DNA of 44,259 nt, from positions 1 to 44,259 of the forward strand of contig JADFXV010000018.1 of the NCBI GenBank assembly GCA_015233395.1, written 5' to 3'. The DNA comes from Desulfovibrionaceae bacterium. Lineage in GTDB: Bacteria > Desulfobacterota > Desulfovibrionia > Desulfovibrionales > Desulfovibrionaceae. The position numbers and the translations under genes are program-made. This document shows positions 14,807-23,968 of this stretch, one piece after another; positions within the stretch are counted from its first letter, which is position 1; every line of letters begins with the position of its first letter. The notes under the pieces are model-generated. The model did no database searches. It saw nothing but the letters and a program-made list of their open reading frames with translations, and was not told the DNA's origin.

Positions 14807-17083
14807 ATGGCAGAGAAAATAGGCGTTTACATCTGCGGCGGATGCGACATCGCGGCCGCCGTCAACATCGAGGGGATCGCCGCCTCGGTGAAAAACAAAT
14901 ACGGCGGCAATTGCCCGGTCATCAAGACCGACGCCGTCCTGTGCTCGCCCGAATCCGTGGCGCGGATCAAGGCCGACGTCAAGGAGAACGCCCTTGACGC
15001 CGTGTGCCTGTGCGCCTGTTCGCCGCGCGTCAAATGGGACGTGTTCGCCTTCGACGTCCTGACCGAACGGGTCAATATCCGCGAATTCTGCGTCTGGAGT
15101 TTCGACAAACAGACCAGCGCCCCGGACGCGGCCAAGGGCATCGACAATCTGACCATCATGGCCCAGGAATACACCTTGATGGGCGTGGTCAAGCTGACCA
15201 AGTCCAGCGTCCCCGACCCCGAGACGCTCACGACCAACAAGACCATTCTCGTGCTCGGCGGCGGCTTCACCGGCCTGACCGCAGCCCTGGAAGCCGCAGC
15301 CGTGGGCCACGAGGTGGTGCTGGTCGAGCGCAAGGCCGAACTCGGCGGGCGCGCGCTTGGCATGTACAAGAGCATTCCGCTTGCGCCGCCCTACACCGAG
15401 ACCCAGGACACCGGCATCGACAAGCTCGTGGCCGCGGTGCGGGGCAACGCCAAGATCAAGGCGCTGACCTCAAGCGAACTCAAGTCGCTTGGCGGCGCGC
15501 CCGGCCTGTACACGGCCCAGATCGAGACCGGCGGGGCCGCGCACGACTACGCCATTGGCGCGGTGATCGTGGCCACCGGCTGGGAGCCCCAGGCCGCCGA
15601 ATTCCTCGCCCCCATGGGCTACGGCTCGATCAGGAACGTGGTCACCGCCGCCGAATTCGAGGCCATGGCCAAGAAAGGCGCCATTGCCCGGCCCTCGGAC
15701 GGGAAGATGCCCGCGAGCGTGGCCTTCGTGCTCGACGTCGGCATGTGCCTGGCCACTCCGGAAGCGCCGCGCGAAGACGCCTGCGCCAACCCGGCCGAGC
15801 CCGCCGAAGGCGCCGAGGCCGGTCCGGCGCCGTACCCCAACACAGAATCCTGCAAACACCTCGCCTATTCCTCGGAACTGACCAGCCTGGTGGCGCTCAA
15901 GCAAGCCGGCTACCTGCGCGAGAAAAACGAAAACGGCCTGGCCATGATCGTCTACGACCACATGATGGTCCCGGGGCTCAACGAGCGCTACTACAAGGCC
16001 GCCCAGGACGACCCGGGCGTCATGCTGACCAAGGGGACGGTCGCCGGGCTGACCGAAACGGCGAACGGCCAGATCGTGGTCAACTGCCGCGACAGCCTGC
16101 TTGGCGAGAACATCGAACTGCTCTGCGACATGGTGGTCCTGCCCACGGGCATGGTGCCGACCACGGCGCATGAGCCCACGGTCAACCTGGTCTACCGCCA
16201 GGGACCGCAGTTCCCGGATCTGGGCCTGTTCGACGGGTTCGCCGACTCCAACTACATCTGCTTTCCCTACGAAACCCGCCGCACCGGAGTCTACGCCGCC
16301 GGCTGCGTGCATCAGCCCATGACCATGGCCCAGGCCGCCGACGACGCCGCCGGCGCGGCGCTCAAGGCAGTCCAGTGCATCAGCTCGATCAACCGGGGCG
16401 TGGCCGTGCATCCGCGCTCGGGCGACAAGTCGTATCCGGTCTTCAACTTCGTGCGCTGCACCCAGTGCAAGCGCTGCACCGAGGAATGCCCGTTCGGCGC
16501 GCTCGACGACGACGAAAAGGGCACGCCCAAACCCAATCCGACGCGCTGCCGCCGCTGCGGCACCTGCATGGGCGCCTGCCCCGAGCGCGTCATCAGCTTC
16601 GACAACTACAACGTCGACCAGATCGGCACCATGATCCGCGAAATGGGCGTGCCGGCCAAGATCGAAGAGGGCGGCCCGCGCGTGCTCATCCTGGCCTGCG
16701 AAAACGACGCCTATCCGGCGCTCGACATGGCCGCCTTCCGCAAGACCGCTTGGAGCCCCTACGTGCGCTTCATCCCGGTGCGCTGCCTGGGCTCGGTCAA
16801 CGCCATCTGGGTCGCCGACGCCATGAGCAAGGGCATCGACGGCGTGATGCTGCTCGGCTGCAAATACGGCGACGATTACCAGTGCCACTTCGTCAAGGGC
16901 TCGGAATTGTGCAACCGCCGCAAGGAAAACATCGCCGAGTCGCTCAAGCGCCTGGGCGTGGAACCCGAGCGCGTGGACCAGTACCAGGTGTCCATCGACG
17001 AATACGACCGGATTCCGGCCTTGATCGAAAGCTTCATGGACATGATCAAGGAAAAGGGTCCGAACCCCTTCAAGGGGTATTAA
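14807..17083 (+). CDS. qmoB: Quinone-interacting membrane-bound oxidoreductase subunit B
   Basis: 758 residues. HdrA-like flavoprotein with a C-terminal fusion. A short N-terminal Cys domain (YICGGCDIAA) is followed by the FAD/NAD(P) Rossmann motif LVLGGGFTGLTAALEAAAVG near residues 147-166. Two ferredoxin motifs come at about 550-592: CTQCKRCTEECP and CRRCGTCMGACP. From about 625 to the end it is MvhD-like (VLILACENDAYPALD, RCLGSVNAIWVADAM, LLGCKYGDDYQCHF), a domain that binds a [2Fe-2S] cluster in hydrogenase/heterodisulfide reductase complexes. The mix of HdrA and MvhD domains underlies proposals of electron confurcation during APS reduction. Start ATG 14807, ribosome-binding site GGGAGG. 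Confidence 0.96.
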   Translation: MAEKIGVYICGGCDIAAAVNIEGIAASVKNKYGGNCPVIKTDAVLCSPESVARIKADVKENALDAVCLCACSPRVKWDVFAFDVLTERVNIREFCVWSFDKQTSAPDAAKGIDNLTIMAQEYTLMGVVKLTKSSVPDPETLTTNKTILVLGGGFTGLTAALEAAAVGHEVVLVERKAELGGRALGMYKSIPLAPPYTETQDTGIDKLVAAVRGNAKIKALTSSELKSLGGAPGLYTAQIETGGAAHDYAIGAVIVATGWEPQAAEFLAPMGYGSIRNVVTAAEFEAMAKKGAIARPSDGKMPASVAFVLDVGMCLATPEAPREDACANPAEPAEGAEAGPAPYPNTESCKHLAYSSELTSLVALKQAGYLREKNENGLAMIVYDHMMVPGLNERYYKAAQDDPGVMLTKGTVAGLTETANGQIVVNCRDSLLGENIELLCDMVVLPTGMVPTTAHEPTVNLVYRQGPQFPDLGLFDGFADSNYICFPYETRRTGVYAAGCVHQPMTMAQAADDAAGAALKAVQCISSINRGVAVHPRSGDKSYPVFNFVRCTQCKRCTEECPFGALDDDEKGTPKPNPTRCRRCGTCMGACPERVISFDNYNVDQIGTMIREMGVPAKIEEGGPRVLILACENDAYPALDMAAFRKTAWSPYVRFIPVRCLGSVNAIWVADAMSKGIDGVMLLGCKYGDDYQCHFVKGSELCNRRKENIAESLKRLGVEPERVDQYQVSIDEYDRIPALIESFMDMIKEKGPNPFKGY

Positions 17084-17148
17084 GTCGGACGCTAACCGCA
17101 AACCTGGTTCCGGCTGGTCCACCGGCTGGTCTGGAAGAGGAGGCATAC

Positions 17149-18348
17149 ATGGCTGAACCTGTCAGGATACAACCCGATCTGAAGTTCGTCAAAGAGCTTC
17201 AGGACGTAGGCGGGGAGTCGCTCAAGAAGTGCTACCAATGCGCGACTTGCAGCGTGGCCTGCCCGCTCTCCCCGGCGGAGAATCCCTATCCGCGCAAGGA
17301 GATGCTCTGGGCGCAATGGGGCCTGAAGGACAGACTGCTCAACGACATCGACGTCTGGCTGTGCCACAACTGCGGCACCTGCTCTGACCTGTGCCCGCGC
17401 GGCGCCAAACCCGGCGACCTGCTCGGCGCGTTGCGCAACATGGTCTACCGCAAACTGGTCGCCCCGACCGTGATCGGCGAATGGATGAGCTCGTCCAAAC
17501 ACCTGCCCAAGCTCATCGCCATCCCGGCGCTCTTGTACCTGTTCATCTGGTGGCTCTCCACCGGGCTGACCATCCCCGAAGGCCCGATCGAATACGGCAA
17601 GCTCTTCCCCGGCGACTTCACCATCGACCCGATCTTCGGCGCGGTGTTCCTGTTCGTCTGCGCCTGCTTCGCCGGCGGCGTGCTCAAACTCGTCAAGTCC
17701 TTCCAGGACCTGCCGCAGACCTTCGCCGTGGGCGTCAAGGCGCCGCCCAAACCCACGCTCGTCGCCTGCCTGATCGACGTGGTCAAGGACGAGATCGCCA
17801 CCCACGCCAAGTTCAACCAGTGCGGCAAGGACAATTCCGAACGCTTCACCGGCCACCTGACCCTGTTCTACGGATTCGCAGCCCTGGCCATCGTCACCAG
17901 CGTGGTGGCCGTGGCCCACTGGGGCGGCAAGATTCTGCCCTTCCTGACCCCGATGGGACACACCCCGATGCACCTGACCAACCCGGTCAAGATCCTGGCC
18001 AACGTGGGCGCGGTCCTGCTCCTGACCGGCCTGATCTACCTGACCAGGCGGCGCATGAACGCCGACCCCGCCAAGTCGGCCTCCAACTACTACGACTGGT
18101 ACCTGCTCGGCGTGATCTGGGCCGTGGCCCTGACCGGCGCGTTCAGCGAACTGCTGCGCCTGGCCGGCATCCCCACCCTGGCCTACCCGGTCTACTACCT
18201 GCACCTGGTGGCGGTCTTCATGCTCTTTGCTTACCTGCCCTGGTCCAAACTGGGGCATTTGGTATACAGAACAACGGCCCTGGTCTACGCCCGGTACTCC
18301 GGGCGGTTGCCCCTTGCCCACCCGGAAGAAAAGACGTTCAGCGTCTAG
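17149..18348 (+). CDS. qmoC: Quinone-interacting membrane-bound oxidoreductase subunit C
   Basis: 399 residues, start ATG 17149 with GAGGAGG upstream. Fusion of HdrC- and HdrE-like parts. The N-terminus has two [4Fe-4S] motifs, CYQCATCSVACP (C28, C31, C34, C38) and CHNCGTCSDLCP (C72, C75, C78, C82). The rest is a cytochrome-b-like membrane domain with about six hydrophobic segments, including LIAIPALLYLFIWWLSTGL, IFGAVFLFVCACFAGGVL and YLHLVAVFMLFAYLPWSKL. It anchors the complex, oxidises menaquinol and passes electrons to QmoA/B. The gap to qmoB is 65 bases and to qmoD 20 bases, consistent with one operon. Confidence 0.96.
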   Translation: MAEPVRIQPDLKFVKELQDVGGESLKKCYQCATCSVACPLSPAENPYPRKEMLWAQWGLKDRLLNDIDVWLCHNCGTCSDLCPRGAKPGDLLGALRNMVYRKLVAPTVIGEWMSSSKHLPKLIAIPALLYLFIWWLSTGLTIPEGPIEYGKLFPGDFTIDPIFGAVFLFVCACFAGGVLKLVKSFQDLPQTFAVGVKAPPKPTLVACLIDVVKDEIATHAKFNQCGKDNSERFTGHLTLFYGFAALAIVTSVVAVAHWGGKILPFLTPMGHTPMHLTNPVKILANVGAVLLLTGLIYLTRRRMNADPAKSASNYYDWYLLGVIWAVALTGAFSELLRLAGIPTLAYPVYYLHLVAVFMLFAYLPWSKLGHLVYRTTALVYARYSGRLPLAHPEEKTFSV

Positions 18349-18368
18349 CCGCCCCAAAGGAGGATCAC

Positions 18369-19052
18369 ATGTCCGAAGCGCGTAAAGTTTTCCCCATGAA
18401 CACCTTTGTCTCCTATCTCAAAGGCGTCGATGCCGAAGGCCAGAAAAAAGGCGTCGTGGAACTGGTCGGCTACATGACCAACAAAGTCATCGACGAAGAA
18501 TTCGCCCCCTTCGCCGCCGCCCTGGCCAAGGCCTGGATCTACGAACAGCATCCGGAACTGGCCTCGCTCTCCGCCGGCGCCGTGGCCGGCAAGGCCGACA
18601 ACGTCTCCGTGCCGGTCCTGCCCGACGCCGCCCTGGGACAGGTCAACGCCATCTTCGACAAACTCGCCGAATACAAGGCCGCCATCAATTGCAAGACCGA
18701 AAAGCTCGCCAAGGTCGAAGCCGAACTGGCTGAAAAGACCGCGATCTTAAAAGACGTCGAAACCCGCATGAAGGCCGCCGAAGCCAAAGCGAAAATGCTC
18801 GAAGCCTCGGCCAAGGACGAAGGCGAAAAAGTCATGGTCGCCTCCCAGGCCAAGGTCGAGGAATATATCGGCAAGGTCGCCGACCTGCTCAAAATGATCG
18901 AAGACGTGAAGAAACACGGCGTGGTCACCGTGGCCTCCGGCGGCGCCCCCGCCGCTGGCGGAGCAGCCCCGCTCGCCGACGGCCCGACCGACTCCGGCCC
19001 GACCGACTCCTTCGGCTTCGGCTCCGACGCCTTCAACAAGAGCGACTGGTAA
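18369..19052 (+). CDS. qmoD: Qmo-operon accessory protein (QmoD, DVU0851-like)
   Basis: 227 residues, start ATG 18369 with AAAGGAGGATC upstream. No enzyme motif. The N-terminal third (MNTFVSYLKGVDAEGQKKGVVELVGYM) is compact. The centre, about 95-180, is a long charged coiled coil (KTEKLAKVEAELAEKTAILK). The C-terminus is a low-complexity Gly/Ala/Pro/Ser tail with a duplicated GPTDS. It occupies the place of the promoter-distal qmo gene studied by deletion in D. vulgaris (DVU0851), where qmoABC is needed for sulfate but not sulfite respiration. Its exact role is unresolved. A strong terminator follows, so it closes the operon. Confidence 0.85.
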   Translation: MSEARKVFPMNTFVSYLKGVDAEGQKKGVVELVGYMTNKVIDEEFAPFAAALAKAWIYEQHPELASLSAGAVAGKADNVSVPVLPDAALGQVNAIFDKLAEYKAAINCKTEKLAKVEAELAEKTAILKDVETRMKAAEAKAKMLEASAKDEGEKVMVASQAKVEEYIGKVADLLKMIEDVKKHGVVTVASGGAPAAGGAAPLADGPTDSGPTDSFGFGSDAFNKSDW

Positions 19053-19074
19053 GCCAACCCGCCATAGCAACGCC

Positions 19075-19111
19075 AAACGGCGCTTGCGCACCCGCGCAAG
19101 CGCCGTTTTTT
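19075..19111 (+). terminator. Intrinsic terminator of the qmo operon
   Basis: Perfect 15-base stem, AAACGGCGCTTGCGC with its complement around ACCC, running into six T (19106-19111). It begins 22 bases after the qmoD stop. Confidence 0.9.
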
Positions 19112-19119
19112 GTGGGAAA

Positions 19120-19272
19120 CCAGGGGCGCTGCCCCTGGACCCCGCCGGGGGCGATGATCGCCCCCGGACCCCCACGTCAGGGGGTGCGGGCGTTTCCCCC
19201 TACGAGGGGGTCCGGGGGGCATCATGCCCCCCGGCGGGGATCCAAGGGGCGGAGCCCCTTGGCCCCCGGAGG
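19120..19272. repeat. Five-hairpin mirror-symmetric repeat block, copy 1
   Basis: In order: CCAGGGGCGCTGCCCCTGG; arms CCGGGGGCGA/TCGCCCCCGG; a central pair ACCCCCACGTCAGGGG with CCCCTACGAGGGGGT (decayed compared with 41057-41198); arms CCGGGGGGCAT/ATGCCCCCCGG; CCAAGGGGCGGAGCCCCTTGG; edge CCCGGAGG. The whole block is itself roughly an inverted repeat. It lies between the convergent qmoD and pdxA and includes the pdxA stop codon. Confidence 0.8.
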
Positions 19273-20280
19273 GTCCGCCAGGCGCAGCGCCAGCTCGATG
19301 GCCATTGTCAGGCTTTCGGTGGAGGCGGTGTCCTGGCCGGTCAAGTCGTAGGCCGTGCCGTGGTCGACGGAGGTGCGGATGAAGGGCAGCCCTAAGGTCA
19401 CGTTGACGGATTTGTTGAAGTGCAGGAGTTTGAGCGGTCCCAGGCCCTGGTCGTGGTACATGGCCAGCACGGCGGAGAATTCGCCCGCTGCGGCGCGGGA
19501 AAAGACGGTGTCGGCGGGCAGCGGGCCGACTGCCGAGATGCCCAGGCGATTGGCCTCGGCTGCGGCCGGGGCGATGGCGCGGATTTCCTCGTCGCCGATC
19601 GAGCCCGATTCCCCGGCGTGGGGATTGAGGCCGCACACGGCGATGGGTTTGCCGGCCAGGTTCAGCGTGCGCAGGAAATCCCAGGTGAGTCTCAGTTTGT
19701 CCAGCACGCGATCGAAGGTGACGAGGCCGGGCACGTCGGCGAGTCTGGGGTGGGTGGTGACCAGACTCACGCGCAGGATGTCGCCGCACAGGTGCATGCA
19801 CACGGCGTCCGGGGGCAGGCCGCTGCGCACGGCCAGAAATTCGGTGTGTCCGGGGAACGGGTAGCCGGCCTCGCGCAGCATGTGTTTGTTCAGCGGGCAG
19901 GTGACCAGGGCGCTCGCCTGGCCTCCGAGCAGGGCGGGCATGGCGGCGTCGAGGCTGAGCGCGGCCGCGCGGCCGCCTTCCGGGCGCGGCGTTCCCGGGC
20001 GCGGGCCGAAATCGGCAAGTCCCGGCGGGGTGAAGTGGTATGTTCCGCCCGGAGCGTCCGCCATCTCGTCCAGGGACTGGATGCGGGTATAAAAGGGTTT
20101 TTGGCCGCGCCGCGCGAGATGGGCGGCAAGCGCGGACTCGGGGCCGATCATGACCAGCCGTGTCCGGCCGGCGTCCAGGACCGGCAGGGCGCGGCACAAA
20201 AGTTCCGGTCCGACGCCGTCCGGGTCGCCCATGGCGACCAGAATCAGGGGCAGGCAATTGTTTGAGTTGTTCGGTATCAT
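19222..20280 (-). CDS. pdxA: 4-hydroxythreonine-4-phosphate dehydrogenase
   Basis: 352 residues. Oxidises 4-phosphohydroxy-L-threonine in pyridoxal phosphate synthesis. Conserved features: VAMGDPDGVGPE near the N-terminus, ALVTCPLNKHML, GHTEFLA, TTHPRLADVPGLV, GLNPHAGESG and AMYHDQGLGPLKLLHF, the last with a metal-binding His. ATG 20280 is the likely start, although no good ribosome-binding site is seen. The last roughly 17 residues (DPPGAKGLRPLDPRRGA) are not family sequence; they are encoded by the repeat block, whose second hairpin supplies the stop. The normal end of the protein is probably around LALRLA. Confidence 0.93.
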   Translation of the reverse strand: MIPNNSNNCLPLILVAMGDPDGVGPELLCRALPVLDAGRTRLVMIGPESALAAHLARRGQKPFYTRIQSLDEMADAPGGTYHFTPPGLADFGPRPGTPRPEGGRAAALSLDAAMPALLGGQASALVTCPLNKHMLREAGYPFPGHTEFLAVRSGLPPDAVCMHLCGDILRVSLVTTHPRLADVPGLVTFDRVLDKLRLTWDFLRTLNLAGKPIAVCGLNPHAGESGSIGDEEIRAIAPAAAEANRLGISAVGPLPADTVFSRAAAGEFSAVLAMYHDQGLGPLKLLHFNKSVNVTLGLPFIRTSVDHGTAYDLTGQDTASTESLTMAIELALRLADPPGAKGLRPLDPRRGA

Positions 20281-20449
20281 CTAGGCCAAATACCCGAGTC
20301 GCCTTTGTGGGCCAAGCGCGGGGTGCCGCCGCGGCGTCGTTTCCAGCCGGAACTTTGTTTGAAAAACCAAAAGCGGAACCACTATTTTTCCCCAAGTGGG
20401 CTGCCGCCCCCGGCCCCGGCCATGAATCGGGGCTTTGCCTCGGCCCCCC

Positions 20450-20525
20450 CGTCATGGGGGTCCGGGGGCGATTATCGCCCCCGGTGGGGATTCCAAAGGG
20501 GCAAAGCCCCTTTGGCCGCCGGAGG
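20450..20525. repeat. GC-rich hairpin repeat, two-hairpin copy after glgB
   Basis: TCATGGGGGTCC, hairpin CCGGGGGCGA/TCGCCCCCGG, hairpin CCAAAGGGGCAAAGCCCCTTTGG, then edge CCGCCGGAGG, ending 17 bases from the glgB stop. It lies in the 262-base divergent-downstream gap between pdxA and glgB. The rest of that gap (20281-20449) shows no gene. Confidence 0.75.
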
Positions 20526-20542
20526 CTCTTTCTAAACCACCA

Positions 20543-22447
20543 TCACTCCGGCTTGAAGGCCACGGCCGCCAGCGGCGGCAGGGTCAGTTCCAGGTAGTGG
20601 GGCCAGCCGCCGAGGTGCGAGGTTTTGGCCATCGCGCCGCCGGCGTTGCCTTTGTCCGAGCCGCCGTACAGGTTGGCGTCGGAGTTGAAGATTTCTTTCC
20701 ACCAGCCCGGTTCGCGGCAGCCGATGCAGTACTTTTCGCGCACCACCGGGGTGAAGTTGAACACCCACAGGATCTGCGAGCCGTCCTGGGCCTTGCGCAG
20801 GAAGCTGAACACCGAGGACTGGTAGTCCGAGAGATCGACCCATTCGAAGCCGGTCCATTCGTTGTCCTGGGCGTAGAGCGGCGGCTCTTCCTTGAGCAGG
20901 CGGTTTAAGTCCTTGAGCAGCCTCGAAACGCCCTGGTGGTTGGGGTAGTCGAGCAGGGCCCAGTCGAGTTGTTCACGGCTGTTCCATTCGCGCCACTGCC
21001 CGAATTCGCAGCCCATGAACAGCAGTTTTTTGCCCGGATGCGCCCACATGTAGGACAGAAGCAAACGCAGGTTGGCGAACATCTGCCACATGTCGCCGGG
21101 CATCTTGGAGATGAGCGAGCGTTTGCCGTGGGTGACTTCGTCGTGCGACAGCGGCAGGATGAAGTTTTCGTGGAAAGCGTAGAGCATGGAGAAGGTCAGC
21201 CGGTTGTGGTGCCACTGCCGGTGGATCGGTTCCTGGGCGATGTAGCTTAGGGTGTCGTGCATCCAGCCCATGTTCCATTTGAAGGTGAAGCCCAGGCCGC
21301 CGGTATAGACCGGCCGTGACACGCCGGTCCAGGAGGTGGATTCTTCGGCGATCATGGCCGCGCCGGGGAAATTGTCGTGCACCGTCACGTTCAGGTCGCG
21401 CATGAATTCGATGGCCTCGATGTTTTCCTTGCCGCCGTAGCGGTTGGGTATCCATTCCCCTTCCTTGCGGGAATAATCGAGGTAGATCATGCTGGCTACG
21501 GCGTCGATGCGCAGGCCGTCGATGTGGAATTCCTTCAGCCAATACAGGGCGTTGGAGAACAGAAAATTGCGCACCTCGTTTCTGGCGTAATTGAAGACGA
21601 AGGTGCCCCAGTCCGGATGTTCGCCCTGGCGCGGGTCTTCGTGTTCGTAGAGCGCGGTGCCGTCGAAGCGTCCCAGGCCCCAGTCGTCTTTCGGAAAATG
21701 GGCCGGCACCCAGTCCAGGATCACGCCCAGGCCGGCCTGGTGGCAGCGGTCGATCAGGTATTTGAGGTCCTCGGGGCTTCCGTAGCGCGAGGTCGGGGCG
21801 AAGAAATGGCCGACCTGGTAGCCCCAGGACTCGTCCAGCGGATGTTCGGCCAGAGGCATGAATTCGAGATGGGTGAAGCCCAGGTCCAGGGCGTAGGGTA
21901 TGAGCTCTTCGGCCATGTCCCGGTAGGACAGAAACGACCCGTACTCCGGCCCCTTCCAGCGCCAGGAGCCGGCGTGGACTTCGTAGACGCTCATGGTTTT
22001 GTTCAGGGGCGGGCCGCCGGCCGCGCGCCGCTGCATCCAGGCGTCGTCTTGCCACTGGTAGCCGTCCAGTCGCCAGGTCACGGCCGCGATGCCCGGCCGC
22101 ATCTCGGTGCAAAAGGCCATGGGGTCGGTCTTGGTCAGGGTGTAGCCGTCCTGGCGGGTCACGGCGAATTTGTAAAAGTCGCCCTGGGATACGCCCGGCA
22201 CGAAACCGGACCAGATCCCCGCGTCGCTGGAGAAAAGCGGATTGGCCTGCTGGTCCCAGCCGTTGAAGTCGCCGGTCACGGCCACCCGGGAGGCGTTGGG
22301 CGCCCAGACCGCGAAGCGGTAGCCGGCCTGGTCGCCGCGCGTCTCCGGATGCGCCCCGAGGATGCGGTAGAGATCGTTGTGCCGGCCCTGGCCGATCAGA
22401 TACAGATCGAAGGAGGGGATGTGGACGGGCAGCGTCGCGTGGCTCAT
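20543..22447 (-). CDS. glgB: 1,4-alpha-glucan branching enzyme
   Basis: 634 residues from ATG 22447, which has AAAAAAGGA upstream; an in-frame start at 22528 would overlap glgA and is not favoured. N-terminal carbohydrate-binding module (LGAHPETRGDQAGYRFAVWA), then a GH13 barrel with catalytic nucleophile D315 in GLRIDAVASM, acid/base E368 in MIAEEST and a transition-state Asp in PLSHDEVTHGK, then a C-terminal beta domain. D315 and E368 show the same 53-residue spacing as D405 and E458 of the E. coli enzyme. It forms alpha-1,6 branches in glycogen. Third gene of a nudix-glgA-glgB operon, 37 bases after glgA. Confidence 0.96.
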   Translation of the reverse strand: MSHATLPVHIPSFDLYLIGQGRHNDLYRILGAHPETRGDQAGYRFAVWAPNASRVAVTGDFNGWDQQANPLFSSDAGIWSGFVPGVSQGDFYKFAVTRQDGYTLTKTDPMAFCTEMRPGIAAVTWRLDGYQWQDDAWMQRRAAGGPPLNKTMSVYEVHAGSWRWKGPEYGSFLSYRDMAEELIPYALDLGFTHLEFMPLAEHPLDESWGYQVGHFFAPTSRYGSPEDLKYLIDRCHQAGLGVILDWVPAHFPKDDWGLGRFDGTALYEHEDPRQGEHPDWGTFVFNYARNEVRNFLFSNALYWLKEFHIDGLRIDAVASMIYLDYSRKEGEWIPNRYGGKENIEAIEFMRDLNVTVHDNFPGAAMIAEESTSWTGVSRPVYTGGLGFTFKWNMGWMHDTLSYIAQEPIHRQWHHNRLTFSMLYAFHENFILPLSHDEVTHGKRSLISKMPGDMWQMFANLRLLLSYMWAHPGKKLLFMGCEFGQWREWNSREQLDWALLDYPNHQGVSRLLKDLNRLLKEEPPLYAQDNEWTGFEWVDLSDYQSSVFSFLRKAQDGSQILWVFNFTPVVREKYCIGCREPGWWKEIFNSDANLYGGSDKGNAGGAMAKTSHLGGWPHYLELTLPPLAAVAFKPE

Positions 22448-22484
22448 GGTGTCGGGGTCCTTTTTTACCGAATAAAGGCTTTGC

Positions 22485-23948
22485 TCAGACCGGCAGGCCC
22501 AGTTCGCGGTAGGCTTTGCAATACTCAACGGCGGAGCGTTCCCAGGAGAAGTCGGCCAGCATGGCGCGCCGGCGCACTCCCTCGAAGATCTGGGGTTTGG
22601 TGTCGAAGACCTCCAGGGCTTGATAGATGGAGTCGTGCAACAGCCCGGCGTCGGCGTCTGGAAAGGTGAAGCCGGTGCAGGTGGGCAGCGGGTAGGGGAT
22701 GATCGTGTCGCACAGGCCGCCCACGGCCGTGACCACCGGCGGCGTGCCGAAGCGCAGGGCGTAGATCTGGGTCAGGCCGCACGGTTCGTAGCGCGAGGGC
22801 ATCAGGAAAATGTCGCAGGCCGCCTGGATGCGGTGGGCCAAATCTTCGGTGTAGCCGACCAGGACGGCCAGTTGCCCTTTATACGCCTCGGCCAGCTCGG
22901 TGAGCTCGGCTTCGAATTCCGCGCCGCCCTCGCCCAGGACCACCATGCCCACGTGCTGTTCGCCAAGCAGCCGCGGCAGCATCTCGATGACCAGATCGAT
23001 GCCCTTCTGCTCGCGCAGCCGGCCGACGAAACCGAGCAACGGGCGCTTGAGCAAGGATTTCTTCAGTCCCAGCTCCCGGATCAGATTGGCCTTGCAGACC
23101 GCCTTGCCGGACATGTCCTCGACCGAGTAGGGCAGCGGCAGGTATTTGTCGCTGCCCGGGTCCCAGACCGAATAATCCGCGCCGTTCAAAATGCCGCGCA
23201 GGCTGCCGCTTCGCTTGGCCAGGATGCCCTCCAGGCCGCAGCCGAACTCGGGGGTGACGATCTCCCGGGCGTAGGTCGGGCTGACCGTGGTGATCAGATC
23301 GGCATAGGCGATCCCGGCCTTGAGCAGGTTGAAATCGCCGTAGAACTCCACCCCGTCCATATGCCAGGCCTCGGGCGGCAGCCCCGATTCCAAAAACAGG
23401 CGGGAGGCGAAACGGCCCTGGAAAGCCAAATTGTGGATGGTCAGGACGCTGACCGTGTCCCGCCAGAACGGATCGTCGCGGCGGGCGAAATGCAGGTAGG
23501 CCGGAATCAGGCCCGTCTGCCAGTCGTGGCAGTGGAGCAGGGCCGGCGGGCCGTCCATGAGATGAATGAACGACATCGCCGCCCGGCAGAAAAAGTTGAA
23601 GCGCTCGCAGTTGTCGAAATAATCGCCCGTATGGGTGTTGTAATACGTGCGGCGGTCGAAGTACTCTCCGCGCTGGATGAAATAGACCGGCAGGCCGTGG
23701 TAGTCGGCCACGTAAATCTCGGCCGTGACCGGCGGCCAGGGAAAACCCACCGGACAATTGGAATGGATCAGGCGCAAAGGATAGGCGGTCGTGGACAGCC
23801 GGCCGTAAAACGGCGTGATCACGGCCACGTCCAGGCCTTGCTTCTTGAGCGCCAGCGGCAATGCGCCAAGCACGTCGCCAAGACCGCCGGTCTTGGAAAA
23901 AGGATAGATCTCGGAAGCGAGAAAGATGACCTGGTGGCGAAACGGCAT
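22485..23948 (-). CDS. glgA: Glycogen synthase
   Basis: 487 residues. ATG 23948 is preferred because GGAG lies nine bases upstream; the frame also has a TTG five codons earlier. GT5 family, GT-B fold: [20 protein letters not shown] with the ADP-glucose-binding KTGGL (K19), [21 protein letters not shown], then the C-terminal domain with [14 protein letters not shown] and [20 protein letters not shown]. It adds glucose from ADP-glucose to the growing alpha-1,4-glucan. No glgC (ADP-glucose pyrophosphorylase) is in the window. The gene lies between a Nudix hydrolase gene (20-base gap) and glgB on the same strand. Confidence 0.96.
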   Translation of the reverse strand: MPFRHQVIFLASEIYPFSKTGGLGDVLGALPLALKKQGLDVAVITPFYGRLSTTAYPLRLIHSNCPVGFPWPPVTAEIYVADYHGLPVYFIQRGEYFDRRTYYNTHTGDYFDNCERFNFFCRAAMSFIHLMDGPPALLHCHDWQTGLIPAYLHFARRDDPFWRDTVSVLTIHNLAFQGRFASRLFLESGLPPEAWHMDGVEFYGDFNLLKAGIAYADLITTVSPTYAREIVTPEFGCGLEGILAKRSGSLRGILNGADYSVWDPGSDKYLPLPYSVEDMSGKAVCKANLIRELGLKKSLLKRPLLGFVGRLREQKGIDLVIEMLPRLLGEQHVGMVVLGEGGAEFEAELTELAEAYKGQLAVLVGYTEDLAHRIQAACDIFLMPSRYEPCGLTQIYALRFGTPPVVTAVGGLCDTIIPYPLPTCTGFTFPDADAGLLHDSIYQALEVFDTKPQIFEGVRRRAMLADFSWERSAVEYCKAYRELGLPV

Positions 23949-23968
23949 CGATCCGTGCTCCAACGCTC

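Noticed and set aside
19120-19272. Five-hairpin block as an insertion sequence or CRISPR array.
   Set aside because: No transposase frame, no target duplication recognised, and the hairpins are not regularly spaced repeats with unique spacers.
22448-22528. Extension of glgB to a start at 22528.
   Set aside because: It would overlap the end of glgA and adds residues without homology; ATG 22447 has a ribosome-binding site and fits the family start.
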